From: Chitinophaga oryziterrae
GTDB taxonomy: Bacteria; Bacteroidota; Bacteroidia; Chitinophagales; Chitinophagaceae
DNA: 64,000 nt
Reading direction: 5' to 3'
NCBI RefSeq assembly: GCF_009758125.1
Contig: NZ_WRXO01000001.1
Span: 744,001-808,000 of the forward strand
In this document: positions 63,463 through 64,000 of the stretch, piece by piece
How positions within the stretch are numbered: position 1 is the first letter of the stretch
How the letters are laid out: each line of letters opens with the position of its first letter
Program-made: the position numbers and the translations under genes
Notes under the pieces: model-generated
The model's input: the letters and a program-made list of their open reading frames with translations, nothing else
The model's database searches: none
Told to the model about the DNA's origin: nothing

Positions 63463-64000
63463 ATGAAGACAACATCTTACATTCGATTATTTACATTGTT
63501 TTTATACCTGACGCCTACAGTATTATTTGCACAGCAGTTAAAACTGGGTGATAATCCAAGTAATCTGCAGAAGTCTGCTTTGCTTGAACTGGAAAGTAAA
63601 TCTCAGGGTTTGTTATTACCGCGTATTTCAGATACCACGCTGGCAACCATTAAAGCATCACCTGATGGGATGATCATTTTCCTTACCCTGAACAACAGTT
63701 TATGTATCCGTGCAAACGGTGCCTGGCAAAAACTGATTCCGGAAGGACAGGCAATTACCTCCATGAACGGGTCTACCGTTCCTGTACAAACGATTACTGC
63801 CACCAGTAATGCTGCACCTGCATCGATTACTACCACAGCTGGTAATCATTTCGTAAATCTGCCGGATGCAAGTTCATCTTACAGCGGGTTTATGGGAACT
63901 GGCATACAAACCTTTGCGGGCGACAAAACATTCAATGGTAATCTGACAGCTAATCAGGATTTCTACCTGACAGGCATTGCAGTAGATAATACAAAGGATA
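63463..64000 (+). CDS. Repetitive secreted surface protein, paralogue 3 (3' end outside window)
   Basis: The first 179 codons are present and the frame is open to the right edge. The signal peptide (LFTLFLYLTPTVLFAQ) is followed by the shared module (LKLGDNPSNLQKSALLELES, QGLLLPRISDTT, DGMIIFLTLNNSLCIRANGA). Further on, GTGIQTFAGDKTFNGNLTAN matches TAQTFGGDKTFTGAVAVGG of paralogue 1, so the fibre-repeat region seems to be starting at the window end. The ATG at 63463 is the only start that gives a signal peptide. Confidence 0.75.
   Translation, partial: MKTTSYIRLFTLFLYLTPTVLFAQQLKLGDNPSNLQKSALLELESKSQGLLLPRISDTTLATIKASPDGMIIFLTLNNSLCIRANGAWQKLIPEGQAITSMNGSTVPVQTITATSNAAPASITTTAGNHFVNLPDASSSYSGFMGTGIQTFAGDKTFNGNLTANQDFYLTGIAVDNTKD

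Overview
The window looks like a chromosome segment of a Bacteroidota member of the Chitinophaga type. The evidence is two SusC/SusD pairs, an ECF sigma/FecR pair feeding a TonB-dependent receptor with an N-terminal STN domain, a type IX secretion (T9SS) sorting domain, LytS/LytTR two-component pairs, Bacteroidota-type -7 boxes (TAnnTTTG) ahead of several genes, and almost no Shine-Dalgarno sequences. No insertion sequence, prophage or CRISPR array was seen.

Layout. 1-8.7 kb is a glycan-use locus: a cut-off GH30 enzyme, then on the minus strand ECF sigma, FecR, SusC and SusD, then a divergent GH43 enzyme. 8.7-9.9 kb is a long AT-rich leader with two separate tandem duplications and a 31-codon upstream ORF coupled to the next gene. 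9.9-19.4 kb holds a second SusC/SusD pair, an FG-GAP/ASPIC-UnbV protein and a PAP2/vanadium-haloperoxidase-like protein. 19.4-28.1 kb is mixed: a frameshifted flotillin-like gene, a small membrane protein, a class V aminotransferase-fold enzyme with a YiiX-type hydrolase, a thioredoxin-fold protein, an AraC regulator, a methyltransferase and an aldehyde dehydrogenase.

28.4-33.7 kb is a likely copper-linked operon: a Cys-containing small protein, two consecutive MbnP/MbnH-type pairs, and a CDICGCG-bearing outer-membrane protein. 33.7-34.2 kb contains decayed gene pieces. 34.3-45.3 kb carries an RND efflux system (adaptor, pump, TolC-like factor), two LytS/LytTR pairs, an outer-membrane barrel and a 69-residue small protein.

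45.6-57 kb is housekeeping: tRNA-Asp, accA, dapA, rnz, a STAS protein, clpC, and a leuC-leuD-cimA-leuB operon whose synthase resembles Leptospira citramalate synthase rather than LeuA. 57.6-64 kb is an array of surface proteins: three paralogues share an N-terminal module, the two complete ones also share a related C-terminal end, and a T9SS cargo protein sits among them; the last paralogue runs off the window.

The most unusual items are the duplicated leader upstream of the second susC, the doubled MbnP/MbnH pair, the modular surface array, the nested palindrome at 487-645, and the 21-bp palindrome lying on the AraC gene's promoter and start codon.
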